Source: Microbacterium azadirachtae (lineage in GTDB: Bacteria; Actinomycetota; Actinomycetes; Actinomycetales; Microbacteriaceae). Taken from it: a DNA stretch of 64,000 nucleotides. Location of the stretch: positions 1-64,000 of the forward strand of contig NZ_JYIT01000085.1 in assembly GCF_000956545.1 (NCBI RefSeq). The letters are read 5' to 3'. A program made the position numbers and the translations under genes. Positions 38,440 to 46,783 of this stretch are shown here, one piece after another. Positions within the stretch are counted from its first letter, which is position 1; each line of letters opens with the position of its first letter. The notes below the pieces were generated by a model. It was not told the DNA's origin and did no database searches. It saw only the letters and a program-made list of their open reading frames with translations.

Positions 38440-39035
38440 GGCCGGAGCAGCCCTTCCAGCGCGGCCCGCAGTTCCCGCTCCCAGGAGGCCTCGTCGATGA
38501 GCTCGCTCACGGTGCTGTGCGAGAGCAGCGCCGACTGGGTGATGAGCAGCATCATCACGGCCATGGCCTGCGGGTCGTCGCGGCGCACGGAGCCGTCGTC
38601 CTGTGCGGCGTCGATCGCCGCGGCGAGCCAGGCGAGGATCGCGCGCTGGCTGGATCCCACGCGTTCGAGCGTGTAGCGGGTGAACGCCTCCGGCTCCTCC
38701 GCCAGCAGATGCCGGTAGACGGAGTCTGCGCGGAACCGCGCCGCGAAGCGGAAGACGTCGTCGACGATCGCGGTGCGCGTCGTCGCCGGCTCGTCGAATC
38801 CGGCGAGGATGCCGATCACGCGTCGCAGCAGGGCCGCGCGCACCACGTCGTCGGCGTCGGACCAGTTCCGGTAGATCGTGGGGCGGCTGACCCCGGCCCG
38901 GCGGGCGAGCTCGGCGATCGTCACGCCGCGCACGCCGCGCATCGCGATGAGTGCGTCGGCGGCATCCAGGATCCTGGTCTGCGTCGCGTCCCAGCTCGGC
39001 AGCGACGCGGCGAGAGTTGCTTGACGTTTTGTCAT
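38436..39035 (-). CDS. TetR family transcriptional regulator of the glpD/AGPS region
   Basis: A 199-residue TetR protein. The helix-turn-helix is VTIAELARRAGVSRPTIYRNW (about residues 38-58, shown in part). It is coupled to glpD by a GTGA overlap and diverges from the alkyl-DHAP-synthase-like gene with only 20 bases between start codons. A palindrome in that gap is its likely operator. The context suggests control of glycerol phosphate and ether-type lipid genes. Confidence 0.87.
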   Translation of the reverse strand: MTKRQATLAASLPSWDATQTRILDAADALIAMRGVRGVTIAELARRAGVSRPTIYRNWSDADDVVRAALLRRVIGILAGFDEPATTRTAIVDDVFRFAARFRADSVYRHLLAEEPEAFTRYTLERVGSSQRAILAWLAAAIDAAQDDGSVRRDDPQAMAVMMLLITQSALLSHSTVSELIDEASWERELRAALEGLLRP

Positions 39036-39039
39036 GATC

Positions 39040-39054
39040 TGTCACACTGTAACG
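39040..39054. promoter_or_regulatory. TetR-type operator in a 20-base divergent gap
   Basis: TGTCACACTGTAACG is an imperfect 7-1-7 palindrome (five of seven pairs) of the common TGTnACA-n-TGTnACA form. It fills most of the gap between the starts at 39035 and 39056, so one bound dimer could control both genes. TTGACG at 39021-39026 is a possible plus-strand -35. Confidence 0.5.
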
Positions 39055-39055
39055 C

Positions 39056-40726
39056 ATGACCCCCGAGAACGGCACGGCGCCGAACGACAGGAACGTCGAG
39101 GTCGCGTCCGCTCCGGCCGCGCCCATGCGCTGGGACGGGTGGGGCGATCCCGCCCGGGCGGAGAGCCTGCCGTTCGCGGTGCGATCGCTGCTGCCGCTCG
39201 TGGTGGGCCGCGTGCGCCGCCCACCCGCGGGGCCTGTGCTCGAAGACGTGCACGTGGAGGCCACCGCGCTGACGCCGGACGACATCGCCGCCTTCACAGC
39301 TCTGCTCGGGGCGCAGCATGTGCGCACGGACGCAGAGAGCCGCATCCGGCATGCGGGCGGCAGATCCACGCCCGACCTTCTCCGACGCAGGCAGACCGCG
39401 CAGTCGGCGCCGGATGCGGTGCTGCAGCCGGCCGGGCACGACGAGGTGGCCGCGTGCCTGCGGATCGCGACCGAGCGCGGCCTCGCCGTCATCCCGTTCG
39501 GCGGCGGCACCAGCGTCGTCGGAGCGCTCGAGCCGGAGCGCGGCGCGCACCGGGGCGTCGTCAGCCTCGACCTCGGACGGATGAGCGGGCTTCTGCAGTA
39601 CGACGCGGTGAGCGCGGAGGCGGTGCTCGCCGCCGGCACCTCTGGTCCTGAGGCCGAGCGGCTGCTGGCGGGGCACGGCATGGAGCTCGGGCACTACCCC
39701 CAGAGCTTCCGTTACGCGACGATCGGCGGCTTCGCCGCAGCGCGTTCCTCGGGCCAGAACTCGGCCGGATACGGGCGTTTCGACGCGATGGTCACGGGGA
39801 TCAGGGTCGCGACGCCGACGGGAGACCTGGAGCTCGGCCGTGCGCCGGGGAGCGCCGCCGGCCCCGATCTGATCCGCCTGTTCCTGGGGTCGGAGGGGAT
39901 CTTCGGCGTGATCACCGAGGTGCGCGTGCGGGTGCATCCCGTGCCCGCCGAACGGCTCATGGAGTCGTGGAGCTTCCCCGACTTCGCCACGGGCGCGGCG
40001 GCCCTGCGCGCGGTCGCCCAGCACGGCGGAGGGCCCACGGTGATCCGCCTCTCGGACGAGACCGAGACCGGCGTGAGCCTCGCGCAGGTGGGGAGGATCG
40101 GCCGGGCGCTCGCGAAGGGCGCGAGCGCGGTGACCGTGTTCGAGGGCGATGATGTCGCAGGCCGTCGTGCACGCACCGCGGAGCTCCTGCAGGGAGCCGG
40201 AGGCACGTCGCTCGGCGAAGGCGCCGCCGAGGATTGGCTGCGCACACGCTTCGACGGTCCCTATCTGCGCGACGCGCTGCTGGATGCCGGCGTCTTCTGC
40301 GAGACGCTGGAGACGGCGACGACGTGGTCACGGCTGCCGGCGCTGCGCGAGGCCGTGACCGCGGCGATCAAGGACGGCTTCTCGGAGGTCGGCCGCAAGG
40401 CGTTCGTGATGTGCCATGTCTCCCACGTCTATCCGACCGGCGCCTCGCTGTACTTCACCGTGCTGGCACCGCTCGGGAGCGATCCCCTCACCGCCTGGGC
40501 GGGTGTCAAGCACCGGGTCGGCGACGCCATCATGGCGGCAGGCGGGACGATCAGCCATCACCACGCGGTGGGCCGCGATCACGCCCCGTGGCTCTCCGAG
40601 GAGATCGGAGAGACTGGGATCCGGATCCTCGCCGCCGTCAAGCGCGAGCTCGACCCCCACGGCGTGATGAACCCCGGGGCGGTGCTCGGGCCGGCGACGC
40701 CCGCTCCCGTGAGCACGAAGGCATAG
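39056..40726 (+). CDS. FAD-binding oxidase, alkyl-dihydroxyacetonephosphate-synthase-like
   Basis: A 556-residue flavoprotein of the VAO/PCMH fold. The FAD pyrophosphate motif is PFGGGTSVVGALEP, followed by QSFRYATIGGFAAARSSGQNSAGYG. The C-terminal SHHHAVGRDHAPW motif matches the His triad of alkyl-DHAP synthase, which swaps the acyl chain of acyl-DHAP for a fatty alcohol to make the first ether lipid. The family also includes D-lactate and glycolate oxidases, but the His triad and the neighbours (glpD, diacylglycerol-kinase-like gene) favour the AGPS type. ATG 39056 is close to the TetR operator. The ether-lipid role is inference. Confidence 0.82.
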   Translation: MTPENGTAPNDRNVEVASAPAAPMRWDGWGDPARAESLPFAVRSLLPLVVGRVRRPPAGPVLEDVHVEATALTPDDIAAFTALLGAQHVRTDAESRIRHAGGRSTPDLLRRRQTAQSAPDAVLQPAGHDEVAACLRIATERGLAVIPFGGGTSVVGALEPERGAHRGVVSLDLGRMSGLLQYDAVSAEAVLAAGTSGPEAERLLAGHGMELGHYPQSFRYATIGGFAAARSSGQNSAGYGRFDAMVTGIRVATPTGDLELGRAPGSAAGPDLIRLFLGSEGIFGVITEVRVRVHPVPAERLMESWSFPDFATGAAALRAVAQHGGGPTVIRLSDETETGVSLAQVGRIGRALAKGASAVTVFEGDDVAGRRARTAELLQGAGGTSLGEGAAEDWLRTRFDGPYLRDALLDAGVFCETLETATTWSRLPALREAVTAAIKDGFSEVGRKAFVMCHVSHVYPTGASLYFTVLAPLGSDPLTAWAGVKHRVGDAIMAAGGTISHHHAVGRDHAPWLSEEIGETGIRILAAVKRELDPHGVMNPGAVLGPATPAPVSTKA

Positions 40727-40730
40727 GCGA

Positions 40731-41627
40731 GTGCCGAAGATCGCGCTCGTCGCCAATCCACGCTCCGGGAAGGGGCGCGGCGCCGCCGCTGCCGACGCGG
40801 CCGTCGCCGCGCTGCGTGCCGCGGGCGCCGATGTCCAGCGGCACGCAGGGGCATCCGCCGCCGAGACGCGGGCCCTCGTCGCCGCCGTGCTGGCCGAGCA
40901 GCCGGACGTGCTCGTCGTCGTCGGAGGCGATGGGACCGTGTCGGGGATCCTGCCGGAGCTCGCCGGTGCGAGCGTGCCGCTCGCCGTGGTGCCGGCGGGG
41001 ACCGGCAACGACCTGGCCCGAGCCTTGGCGCTGCCCCTGCAGGATGCGGCCGCGGCGGCAGGGATCGCCCTGCACGGAATCCCGCGTCGCATCGATGTGG
41101 GAGAGGTGGTGACCGCGGAGCGCACGGTACCGTTCCTCACCGTCGCCGCGCTCGGCTTCGATGCGAAGGTCAGCGACCGCACCAACCGGCTTCGGTGGCC
41201 ACGCGGCGCCGCGCGCTACTACCTCGCGATCCTCATCGAGCTGGCCCGGCTGAGGCCCGTGCGGTTCCGGCTCGGGTGCGACGGCGAGGCGATGCACGAT
41301 GCGCCGGGCACGCTCATCGCGGTCGGGAACACGACGAGCTACGGCGGCGGGATGCCGATCAGCCCTGCGGCCCGCCCGGACGACGGCCTGCTCGACGTGG
41401 TGCATGTGGCGCCGCTGCACCGCAGCACGCTGGTGCGCCTGTTCCCGCTGCTGCTCACCGGCCGGCACCTGCAGCGCAGGGAGGTCGCGCATCGCCGCGT
41501 GCGGGAGATCTCGGTCGAGGCCGACGATCTCGTGGTGTACGCGGACGGCGAGCGCATCGTCGAGGGCGCGTGCGCCATCCGCGTGCGTCCCGGCGCGCTG
41601 ACGATGATGGTTCCGGAAGGGGAATGA
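40731..41627 (+). CDS. Diacylglycerol/lipid kinase family protein
   Basis: A 298-residue DAGK catalytic-domain protein. The nucleotide motifs are VVVGGDGTVSGIL and PAGTGNDLARAL; NTTSYGGGMPISP and ARPDDGLLDVV follow as in lipid kinases such as DgkB and YegS. It phosphorylates a lipid alcohol, often diacylglycerol, to a phosphatidate. GTG 40731 begins four bases after the upstream stop, so the genes form an operon. Its product would be an acidic phospholipid precursor. Confidence 0.9.
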   Translation: MPKIALVANPRSGKGRGAAAADAAVAALRAAGADVQRHAGASAAETRALVAAVLAEQPDVLVVVGGDGTVSGILPELAGASVPLAVVPAGTGNDLARALALPLQDAAAAAGIALHGIPRRIDVGEVVTAERTVPFLTVAALGFDAKVSDRTNRLRWPRGAARYYLAILIELARLRPVRFRLGCDGEAMHDAPGTLIAVGNTTSYGGGMPISPAARPDDGLLDVVHVAPLHRSTLVRLFPLLLTGRHLQRREVAHRRVREISVEADDLVVYADGERIVEGACAIRVRPGALTMMVPEGE

Positions 41628-41631
41628 GGCG

Positions 41632-43257
41632 ATGACGGGCTTCGACGAGGATGTCGTGGTGGTCGGATCCGGGTTCGGCGGTTCCGTCGCCGCCCTGCGG
41701 CTGGCGGAGAAGGGCTACCGCGTGCGGGTCTACGAGGCGGGGCGGCGGTTCGCCGACGAGGACTTCGCAGCCACGAACTGGAACGTGCGCCGCTACCTGT
41801 GGGCCCCCGCGCTCGGATGCTTCGGGGTGCAGCGCATCCACCGCCTGCCGCACGTCATGATCCTCGCCGGCGCGGGCGTCGGCGGCGGCTCCCTGAACTA
41901 CGCGAACACGCTCTACCAGCCGGGCGCGGCGTTCTTCGACGACCCGCAGTGGGCGCACATCGCCCCGTGGCAGGAGGAGCTCTCCCCGCACTACGCCACT
42001 GCCAAGCGCATGCTCGGCGTCGTGGAGCACTATCCGCACACCGGGCCGGTGGAGCGGATCATGGCGGGAGCGGCCGAAGACCTCGGCGTCGCGAAGACGT
42101 TCCGCCGCGCCCCGGTGGGCGTGTACTTCGGCACCCCGGGCGAGACCGTGCCGGATCCGTTCTTCGGCGGGGAAGGACCCGCGCGCACCGGCTGCACGCT
42201 CTGCGGCAACTGCATGGTCGGGTGCCGCGTGGGGGCCAAGAACACGCTCGTGAAGAACTATCTCGCCCTCGCCGAGCTCCGCGGCGTCGTCATCGAGGCG
42301 CTGCGCACGGTCGTGGAGGTGCGGGAGCTCGCCGAAGGCGGGTTCGCCGTCACGACCCGCCGCAGCGGAGCCTGGGGGCGGGGCCGCAGGCGTACCGTCA
42401 CCGCAGAGCACGTCGTGCTCGCTGCGGGCACCTGGGGCACGCAGCAGCTGCTGCATCGCATGAAGGCGTCGGGCGCGCTGCCGCGGATCCCGGATGCGCT
42501 GGGCCGCCTCACCCGCACCAACTCCGAGGCGCTCGACGGCGCGGTCGCCACGTCCGTCCCGGAGAGTGCCGGCTTCGCCCACGGCGTGGCGATCACCACG
42601 TCGTTCCACGTGGACGAGCGCACCCACGTCGAGAACGTCCGCTACGGGCCCGGGTCCAACCTGATGGGTGCACTCGCCACGGTGCTGGTTCCGGGAGGGG
42701 CGCCCCTTCACCGGCGCCTGGCGGCTCTGGGGACGGCGATCGTGCGCCACCCGATCCGCCAGCTCCGCCTCGGCTCGCTGCGCCGGTGGAGCGAGCGCGG
42801 GATCATCGCGCTCGTCATGCAGAACGCCGACAACTCGCTGACGCTCTCGCTGCGTCGTCGATTCGGACGCGATGTCCTCACGAGCGCCCAGGGGCACGGC
42901 GCCCCGAACCCGAGCCATCTGCCCGAGGCGCACCGGGCGGCCGCCGCGATCGCGGCGCGGATGACCGCCGAGACCGGCGTGCCCGCCGCGGCGCGCGGAT
43001 CCTGGCCCGAGGTCTTCGGGATCCCCTTGACCGCGCACTTCCTGGGCGGTGCGGTGCTCTCCGACGCGCCCGCGCACGGTGTCGTCGACCCGTACCACCG
43101 GGTGTGGGGGCATCCCGGGCTCTCGGTCGTCGACGGTGCCGCCGTGCCCGCGAACCCGGGCGTCAACCCGTCCCTCACGATCACGGCCCTCGCCGAGCGT
43201 GCGGTGTCCTATTGGCCGCGCCGCGGAGAGCCGGATCCGCGCCCGCCGCAGTCCTGA
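41632..43257 (+). CDS. GMC family oxidoreductase (cholesterol-oxidase-like)
   Basis: A 541-residue flavoprotein. The N-terminal VVVGSGFGGSVAALRLAEKG binds FAD. A GVGGGSLNYANTLYQP motif and the Cys-rich GCTLCGNCMVGCRVGAKNT segment match the ChoD-like group of actinobacteria. The C-terminus has GVVDPYHRVWGHPGLSVVDG and PGVNPSLTITALAE. Proposed substrates in the family are sterols and long-chain alcohols. It is the last gene of the operon with the AGPS-like and lipid-kinase genes, so a fatty alcohol or lipid substrate is more likely than cholesterol. No signal peptide is visible. Confidence 0.85.
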   Translation: MTGFDEDVVVVGSGFGGSVAALRLAEKGYRVRVYEAGRRFADEDFAATNWNVRRYLWAPALGCFGVQRIHRLPHVMILAGAGVGGGSLNYANTLYQPGAAFFDDPQWAHIAPWQEELSPHYATAKRMLGVVEHYPHTGPVERIMAGAAEDLGVAKTFRRAPVGVYFGTPGETVPDPFFGGEGPARTGCTLCGNCMVGCRVGAKNTLVKNYLALAELRGVVIEALRTVVEVRELAEGGFAVTTRRSGAWGRGRRRTVTAEHVVLAAGTWGTQQLLHRMKASGALPRIPDALGRLTRTNSEALDGAVATSVPESAGFAHGVAITTSFHVDERTHVENVRYGPGSNLMGALATVLVPGGAPLHRRLAALGTAIVRHPIRQLRLGSLRRWSERGIIALVMQNADNSLTLSLRRRFGRDVLTSAQGHGAPNPSHLPEAHRAAAAIAARMTAETGVPAAARGSWPEVFGIPLTAHFLGGAVLSDAPAHGVVDPYHRVWGHPGLSVVDGAAVPANPGVNPSLTITALAERAVSYWPRRGEPDPRPPQS

Positions 43258-43260
43258 CAC

Positions 43261-43296
43261 GACGAGGGCCGCCTCCCTCCGGAGACGGCCCTCGTC
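43261..43296. terminator. Bidirectional terminator between GMC oxidase and fadB
   Basis: A 16-base-pair stem with one mismatch (43261-43276 with 43281-43296) and a CTCC loop lies between the convergent stops. Confidence 0.85.
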
Positions 43297-43310
43297 TGCG
43301 ACGCGAACGA

Positions 43311-45455
43311 TCAGCTCTGGGCGATGCCCCGGATCGTCGGCGTGTGGAACGTGCCGCCGAAGACGCGCTCCGACGCGCCCTCGCGGTCCAGGTACGGCGA
43401 AGCACCGCCGTCGATGAACGGCCAGCCCGCACCGAGGATGAGGCAGAGGTCGATGTCCTCGACCTCGGGCACCACGCCCTCGTCGAGCATGAGCCGGATC
43501 TCCTGTGCGAGGCCGTCCTGCACGCGACGCAGGATCTCGGCCGCCGGAGTCGGGGTCGATCCTGCCGCCTGCTTGACGAGCTTCTCCGCGGCCTTCGTGA
43601 ACCCGGTCACGCGACCGCCCTTGTCCTTCTCGACCACCTCGGGCAGATCGGCCAGGGCGTGGAAGTTCTCGTTGGCGTAGAACCGGTCCGGGAACGCGTG
43701 CACCATCGTGTCCTGCACGTGCGCGGCGACCTTCCAGCCGACCAGGTCGATGAGCTGGAACGGTCCCATGGGCAGACCGAGCGGAGCGAACGCCTTCTCG
43801 ACGTCGGCTACCGGGGTGCCCTCGTAGACGGCCCGCGCGGCCTCGCCCATGACCTTGGCGAGGAGGCGGTTCACAACGAAGCCGGGGGCGTCCGCGGTCA
43901 GCACGGCGTTCTTGCCCAGGCCCTTCGCGACCACGAACGCGGTCGACAGGGCCGCCTCGGTCGTCGTCGGCGTCTTCACGATCTCGATGAGCGGCATGAC
44001 GGCCACGGGGTTGAAGAAGTGGAAGCCGACCAGCCGCTCCGGGTGGGCGAGCTTCGCACCGATCTCCTCGACGGAGAGCGACGACGTGTTGGTCGCGAGG
44101 ATCGCGTCCTCGGCGACGATCTTCTCGATCTCGCCGAACACGGCCTGCTTGACGCCGACCTCCTCGAACACGGCCTCGATCACGAAGTCGCAGTCCGCGT
44201 ACAGGCTCTTGTCGGTCGTGCCGGTCACGAGGCCGCGCAGCTTGTTCGCGCTGTCCGCGTCCAGGCGACCCTTCGCCTCGAGCTTGCCGATCTCGTCGTG
44301 GATGTAGGCGACGCCCTTGTCGACGCGCGCCTGGTCGAGGTCGGTGATCAGCACGGGCACCTGCAGCTTGCGCACGAACAGCAGCGCGAACTGGCTGGCC
44401 ATCAGGCCGGCGCCGATGATCCCGACCTTGGTGACCTTCTTGGCGAGGGCCTTGTCGGGCGCGCCGACGGGGCGCTTCGCACGCTTCTGCACGAGGTCGA
44501 ACGCGTACATCGAGGCGGCGAACTGGTCGCCGGTGACGAGGTCTGCGAGGGCCTCGTCCTCGCGGGCGAAGCCTTCCTCCCTGGTTCCGCTCCTGGCCTT
44601 GTCGAGCAGGTCGAGGGCGACGTAGGGCGAACGGGGGACGGTGCCGATCTTGGACTCGAGCATGCCGCGGGCCATCTTGATCGCGATCGGCCACTTGGTG
44701 AGCCGCTCGATCTTGCCCGGCTCGTTCCTGCGCTCGACCTTCTTGCCGCCGAGGACCGCGTCGGCCCAGCGGAGCGAGTCCTCGAGGAAGTTCGCGGCGG
44801 GGAAGATCGCGTCCATCATGCCGAGCTCGAAGGCCTGCTGCGGCTTGAGCATGCGGTTCTGCTTCAGCGGGTTCGAGACGACGACCTCGAGCGCGTTCTC
44901 GATGCCGATGAGGTTCGGCAGCAGGTACGCGCCGCCCCAGCCCGGGATGATCCCGAGGAAGACCTCGGGAAGGGCGAGTGCCGCCGCGGAGGCGTCGACC
45001 GTGCGGTAGGTCGAGTTCAGGGCGATCTCGACGCCGCCGCCCAGGGCGAGCCCGTTGACGAAGGCGAACGACGGGACGCCCAGCGTGCTGAGCGAGCCCA
45101 GCACCTTGTGACCGAGCTGCGCGATGAGGCGGGCATTGTCGCGGGATCCGACCCGGCTGATGTCGGAGAGGTCGGCGCCCGCGGCGAGGATGTACTGCTT
45201 GCCGGTGATGCCGACGGCGTCGATCTCGCCGGCGCCGACGCGCGCCTTCAGCGCCGCGAGCGTCTCGCCGAGCTCCGTGAGGGTGGCCGGGCCGAGCGTG
45301 TTCGGGCGGGTGTGGTCGCGTCCGTTGTCGAGCGTGATGAGGGCGAGCACCTTGCCGGAGGGCAGACGCACGTCGCGCACGGGGGAGTGCGTGACGACCT
45401 CGCCCTCGGTGAGGGCCATGATGGGCGTGAAGTCGATGGCGTCGTAGTTCGTCAT
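43311..45455 (-). CDS. fadB: Fatty-acid oxidation multifunctional enzyme (enoyl-CoA hydratase / 3-hydroxyacyl-CoA dehydrogenase)
   Basis: A 714-residue two-domain beta-oxidation enzyme. The N-terminal crotonase domain has the oxyanion-hole ILAAGADL and both acid/base Glu positions (FVNGLALGGGVEIAL and LPEVFLGIIPGWGG). The C-terminal dehydrogenase has the NAD motif KVGIIGAGLMASQFA (the usual MG is MA), LATNTSSLS and the catalytic His in GFHFFNPVAVMPL. I choose ATG 45455, which matches the usual family N-terminus. GTG 45467, overlapping the upstream thiolase stop by four bases, is an alternative. It acts with the thiolase as the trifunctional complex. Confidence 0.95.
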   Translation of the reverse strand: MTNYDAIDFTPIMALTEGEVVTHSPVRDVRLPSGKVLALITLDNGRDHTRPNTLGPATLTELGETLAALKARVGAGEIDAVGITGKQYILAAGADLSDISRVGSRDNARLIAQLGHKVLGSLSTLGVPSFAFVNGLALGGGVEIALNSTYRTVDASAAALALPEVFLGIIPGWGGAYLLPNLIGIENALEVVVSNPLKQNRMLKPQQAFELGMMDAIFPAANFLEDSLRWADAVLGGKKVERRNEPGKIERLTKWPIAIKMARGMLESKIGTVPRSPYVALDLLDKARSGTREEGFAREDEALADLVTGDQFAASMYAFDLVQKRAKRPVGAPDKALAKKVTKVGIIGAGLMASQFALLFVRKLQVPVLITDLDQARVDKGVAYIHDEIGKLEAKGRLDADSANKLRGLVTGTTDKSLYADCDFVIEAVFEEVGVKQAVFGEIEKIVAEDAILATNTSSLSVEEIGAKLAHPERLVGFHFFNPVAVMPLIEIVKTPTTTEAALSTAFVVAKGLGKNAVLTADAPGFVVNRLLAKVMGEAARAVYEGTPVADVEKAFAPLGLPMGPFQLIDLVGWKVAAHVQDTMVHAFPDRFYANENFHALADLPEVVEKDKGGRVTGFTKAAEKLVKQAAGSTPTPAAEILRRVQDGLAQEIRLMLDEGVVPEVEDIDLCLILGAGWPFIDGGASPYLDREGASERVFGGTFHTPTIRGIAQS

Positions 45456-45463
45456 TCCTGCGC

Positions 45464-46669
45464 TCACTTCCGCTTCTTGCCGTCGAAGTAGGGGTTCTCC
45501 CAGATGACCGACCCGCCCTGGCCGAGACCCACGCACATCGCGGTGAGGCCGTAGCGGACGTCGGGACGCTCGGCGAACTGCGCGGCGAGCTGGATCATGA
45601 GTCGCACGCCGCTCGCGGCGAGCGGGTGGCCGAGGGCGATCGCGCCGCCCCAGGCGTTGACGCGCGGGTCGTCGTCCGCGATGCCGAAGTGGTCGAGCAG
45701 GGAGATGACCTGGATCGCGAACGCCTCGTTCAGCTCGAACAGGCCGATGTCGTCGATCGTGAGGCCGGCCTTCTTCAGCGCCTTCTCGGTGGACGGGATC
45801 GGGCCGATCCCCATGATCTCCGGCTGAACGCCGGCGAACGCGAACGACACCATGCGCATCTTCGGGGCGAGCCCGAACTCCTTGACGGCGCCCGATCCGG
45901 CGAGCAGCGACATGGTCGCGCCGTCGGTCAGGGGCGACGAGGTGCCGGCGGTGACGCGACCGTGCGGACGGAACGGCGTCTTGAGGTTCGCCAGATCCTC
46001 CATCGTGGTCTGCGGGCGGCGCCCCTCGTCCTCGGTCGCGAGGCCCCAGGCGCCGTCGGCGTCCTTGATCGCGACGGGCACGAGGTCGGGCTGGATCTTG
46101 CCCGCGTCATAGGCGGCCTGGACCTTGTGCTGGCTCAGCATGCCGAACCGGTCGGAGCGCTCCTTGGTCAGGTGCGGGAAGCGGTCGAAGATGCGCTCCG
46201 CGGTGACACCCATGTTGAGGGCGCCCGGGTCGACCATCTTCTCGGCGACGAACCGCGGGTTCGGGTCGGCGTTGCCGCCGATGGGGTGGTGCCCCATGTG
46301 CTCCACGCCGCCCGCGAGGGCGAGGTCGTACATGCCCACGCCGATCGATGCGCCCATCGTGGTGACGCTGGTCATGGCGCCGGCGCACATGCGCTCGACG
46401 GCGAGGCCGGGCACGGTCTGCGGGAGGCCGGCGAGGATCGCGACGGAGCGCCCGAGGGTCAGACCCTGGTCACCCGTCTGCGAGGTCGCGGCGATCGCGA
46501 CGTCGTCGATCCGATCCAGGGGGACGTCGCCGTTGCGCTCCATCAGACCGATCGTGGCCTTGACGGCCAGGTCGTCCGCGCGGGTGTTCCAGTACATGCC
46601 CTTCTCGCCGGCGCGCCCGAAGGGGGTGCGCACTCCATCGACGAAGAAGACGTCCGAGATCTCGGCCAC
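45464..46669 (-). CDS. fadA: Acetyl-CoA acetyl/acyltransferase (thiolase)
   Basis: A 401-residue thiolase that cleaves 3-ketoacyl-CoA in the last step of beta-oxidation. The nucleophilic Cys is in VERMCAGAMTSV; His is in LNEAFA, GGAIALGHPLAASG carries the second motif, and the second Cys is in AMCVGLGQGG. GTG 46669 has GGAGG upstream. A TAGGCT box (minus, 46737-46742) gives a 67-base leader. It is first in a two-gene fadA-fadB operon. Confidence 0.95.
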   Translation of the reverse strand: MAEISDVFFVDGVRTPFGRAGEKGMYWNTRADDLAVKATIGLMERNGDVPLDRIDDVAIAATSQTGDQGLTLGRSVAILAGLPQTVPGLAVERMCAGAMTSVTTMGASIGVGMYDLALAGGVEHMGHHPIGGNADPNPRFVAEKMVDPGALNMGVTAERIFDRFPHLTKERSDRFGMLSQHKVQAAYDAGKIQPDLVPVAIKDADGAWGLATEDEGRRPQTTMEDLANLKTPFRPHGRVTAGTSSPLTDGATMSLLAGSGAVKEFGLAPKMRMVSFAFAGVQPEIMGIGPIPSTEKALKKAGLTIDDIGLFELNEAFAIQVISLLDHFGIADDDPRVNAWGGAIALGHPLAASGVRLMIQLAAQFAERPDVRYGLTAMCVGLGQGGSVIWENPYFDGKKRK

Positions 46670-46783
46670 TCTGCCTCCACACATCCAGTTCGAAGACCGA
46701 GCGGCTGCCGGGCCTCCAGATTTCAGGGTTGACCTCAGCCTAGGAGCGGGGGTGGATACGCGGACGAATCGGTTGGGCTGAAC

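Noticed and set aside
41455-44694. Minus-strand frame of more than 1000 codons over the GMC oxidase and fadB
   Set aside because: It covers real genes in other frames and shows no family motif; its residues mirror the codon bias of the overlapping genes.
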